Assembly (NCBI RefSeq): GCF_003261055.1
Contig: NZ_CP030073.1
Coordinates: forward strand, 4,588,001 to 4,652,000
Direction: 5' to 3'
Length of the DNA: 64,000 bases
DNA from: Streptomyces cadmiisoli
GTDB lineage: Bacteria > Actinomycetota > Actinomycetes > Streptomycetales > Streptomycetaceae
Made by a program: the position numbers and the translations under genes
The notes under the pieces: model-generated
What the model saw: the letters and a program-made list of their open reading frames with translations, nothing else
Databases searched by the model: none
Told to the model about the DNA's origin: nothing
Shown here: positions 63,147 to 64,000 of the stretch, in pieces
Layout: every line of letters begins with the position of its first letter
Position numbering within the stretch: position 1 is the stretch's first letter

Positions 63147-63529
63147 GGCGTTGCTCAAGGGGCGGGTGGCGTAACGCTTCGCCTGAGCTCCGAGGGGGTG
63201 TGGGACGGCGAAGGAGCGGGCACCGGTGGTCGGGCAGGAACGCTTCACCCCGAGGCCCCACAGGGGCCCTTGAGAGGCTTCAGGGAGCGTCTGCGCCGGG
63301 CCCGTGGGTTCCCTCACCCGTTGCCCGCCCTCGTCGGGCCCTCGGGGCGGCACCCGGTTCGCGCTCGTCGCCGCAGCCGCCTCGGCGTAGCCGCCCCGCC
63401 GCGGCCGCCGTAGACGTGACGGCGGGGGCGCGGGCGACGTGGCTCCGCGTCGGGGCCCGGCCGAGCGGCGTCCGGCGTGCCCGCGTCCGCGCTCACGCCG
63501 TCATGCGCGTCAGTGCCTGCCCGGTCGCC
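63147..63529. other. ssgA-YibE/F intergenic region (383 bp)
   Basis: A very GC-rich stretch between convergent genes. I see no gene that is likely real and no strong perfect hairpin. Open frames here are the usual GC-driven ones. Confidence 0.4.
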
Positions 63530-64000
63530 TCAGCGCTTGCGCCGCCGCCCCCTCGTACCGCGTCCCGCCGCCTGGCCGCCGCCGGCCGCGGCCGACGCCA
63601 TCTCCTTCGTGGGCCGGTCGGCCGAGACGACCAGGGCCGCGAGCGTGGTGGTGACCGGTACGGAGGCCACCAGACCGATGGAACCCACCAGCGTGCGCAC
63701 GATCTCCTCGGCGACCAGCTCGCTGTTGGCGACCGTGCCCACGCTGCTCTGCGCGATGGAGAACAGGAGCAACAGCGGCAGAGCGGCACCGGCATACGCG
63801 AGGACCAGCGTGTTGACCACCGAGGCGATGTGGTCGCGGCCGATGCGGATGCCCGCCCGGTACAGCCCGCGCCATCCCATCGTCGGGTTGGCCTCGTGCA
63901 GCTCCCAGACCGCCGAGGTCTGCGTGACCGTCACGTCGTCGAGCACACCGAGCGAACCGATGATGATGCCCGCCAGCAGCAGGCCGCTCATGTCGATCGT
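63530..64000 (-). CDS. YibE/F family membrane protein, C-terminal part (runs off the right edge)
   Basis: 157 residues, continuing in frame to the last base. Conserved YibE/F features are the membrane segment DMSGLLLAGIIIGSLGVLDDVTVTQTSAVWELHEANP and the later spans IASVVNTLVLAYAGAALPLLLLFSIAQ and VGSIGLVASVPVTTTLAALVV. The tail is basic (RGTRGRRRKR). It is probably a transporter-like protein of unknown substrate. The start lies outside the window. Confidence 0.88.
   Translation of the reverse strand, partial: TIDMSGLLLAGIIIGSLGVLDDVTVTQTSAVWELHEANPTMGWRGLYRAGIRIGRDHIASVVNTLVLAYAGAALPLLLLFSIAQSSVGTVANSELVAEEIVRTLVGSIGLVASVPVTTTLAALVVSADRPTKEMASAAAGGGQAAGRGTRGRRRKR

Overview
The window is the replication-origin region of a linear, high-GC Streptomyces chromosome. 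The evidence is the gene order gyrA-gyrB-DUF721-recF-gnd-dnaN-oriC-dnaA-rpmH-rnpA-yidD-yidC-khpB-rsmG-parA-parB, a large oriC with about 18 DnaA-box-like nonamers, a long Streptomyces-type DnaA linker, many parS sites (GTTTCACGTGAAAC), frequent GTG starts, and the sporulation genes ssgR and ssgA at the right end. The layout matches, gene for gene as far as I can recall it, the S. coelicolor origin region. No insertion sequence, prophage, CRISPR array, rRNA or tRNA was seen.

Left arm (1-9608, all minus strand): the 5' part of a DUF3566 membrane protein, gyrA, gyrB, a DUF721/DciA-like protein overlapping recF, a short-form 6-phosphogluconate dehydrogenase, and dnaN. oriC lies at about 9850-10360 between dnaN and dnaA. 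dnaA and rpmH are divergent, each with a recognisable promoter. Two DnaA boxes abut the dnaA -35 element. Rightwards run rpmH, rnpA, yidD, yidC, khpB, rsmG, parA and parB (protein-export and RNA-processing genes, then chromosome segregation).

Middle (18.9-45 kb): a GNAT protein converges on a long minus-strand block: DUF6049 protein, murJ, a pseudokinase, sigM, its ZAS-type anti-sigma factor, and trxB-trxA with a clear SigR-type promoter. Then come cca (plus), an LppU-like protein, an MFS exporter, a PadR regulator with ino1, a bifunctional penicillin-binding protein, a GT87-family glycosyltransferase, an alanine-racemase-like protein with femX, a small membrane protein, and the rpsF-ssb-rpsR-rplI operon. 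Cell-wall synthesis (murJ, pseudokinase, PBP, FemX) is a clear theme.

Right part (45-64 kb): a MATE transporter, dnaB with a cluster of DnaA boxes in front, a beta-lactamase-fold serine hydrolase, GNAT genes, a MarR/MFS divergent pair, a GlcG/HbpS-like protein, an unusual flavohemoprotein with a ~370-residue Pro/Ala/Gln-rich N-terminal extension, a NUDIX hydrolase, a LysR regulator, a trans-sulfuration enzyme overlapping a low-molecular-weight phosphatase, small membrane proteins, a cupin, ssgR-ssgA and the 5' part of a YibE/F membrane protein.

The most unusual layer is non-coding. Eleven perfect and one near-perfect parS sites all lie to the right of oriC (16.5-57.4 kb). Several are fused to terminator hairpins, one at the exact centre of a 34-bp perfect palindrome. 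All three sites inside genes are read in the same frame as the peptide VSRET. DnaA-box pairs or clusters also sit at recF/gnd, dnaN 3', dnaA, parA and dnaB. Two short tandem repeats with G-quadruplex potential occur at 45.05 kb and 52.37 kb.
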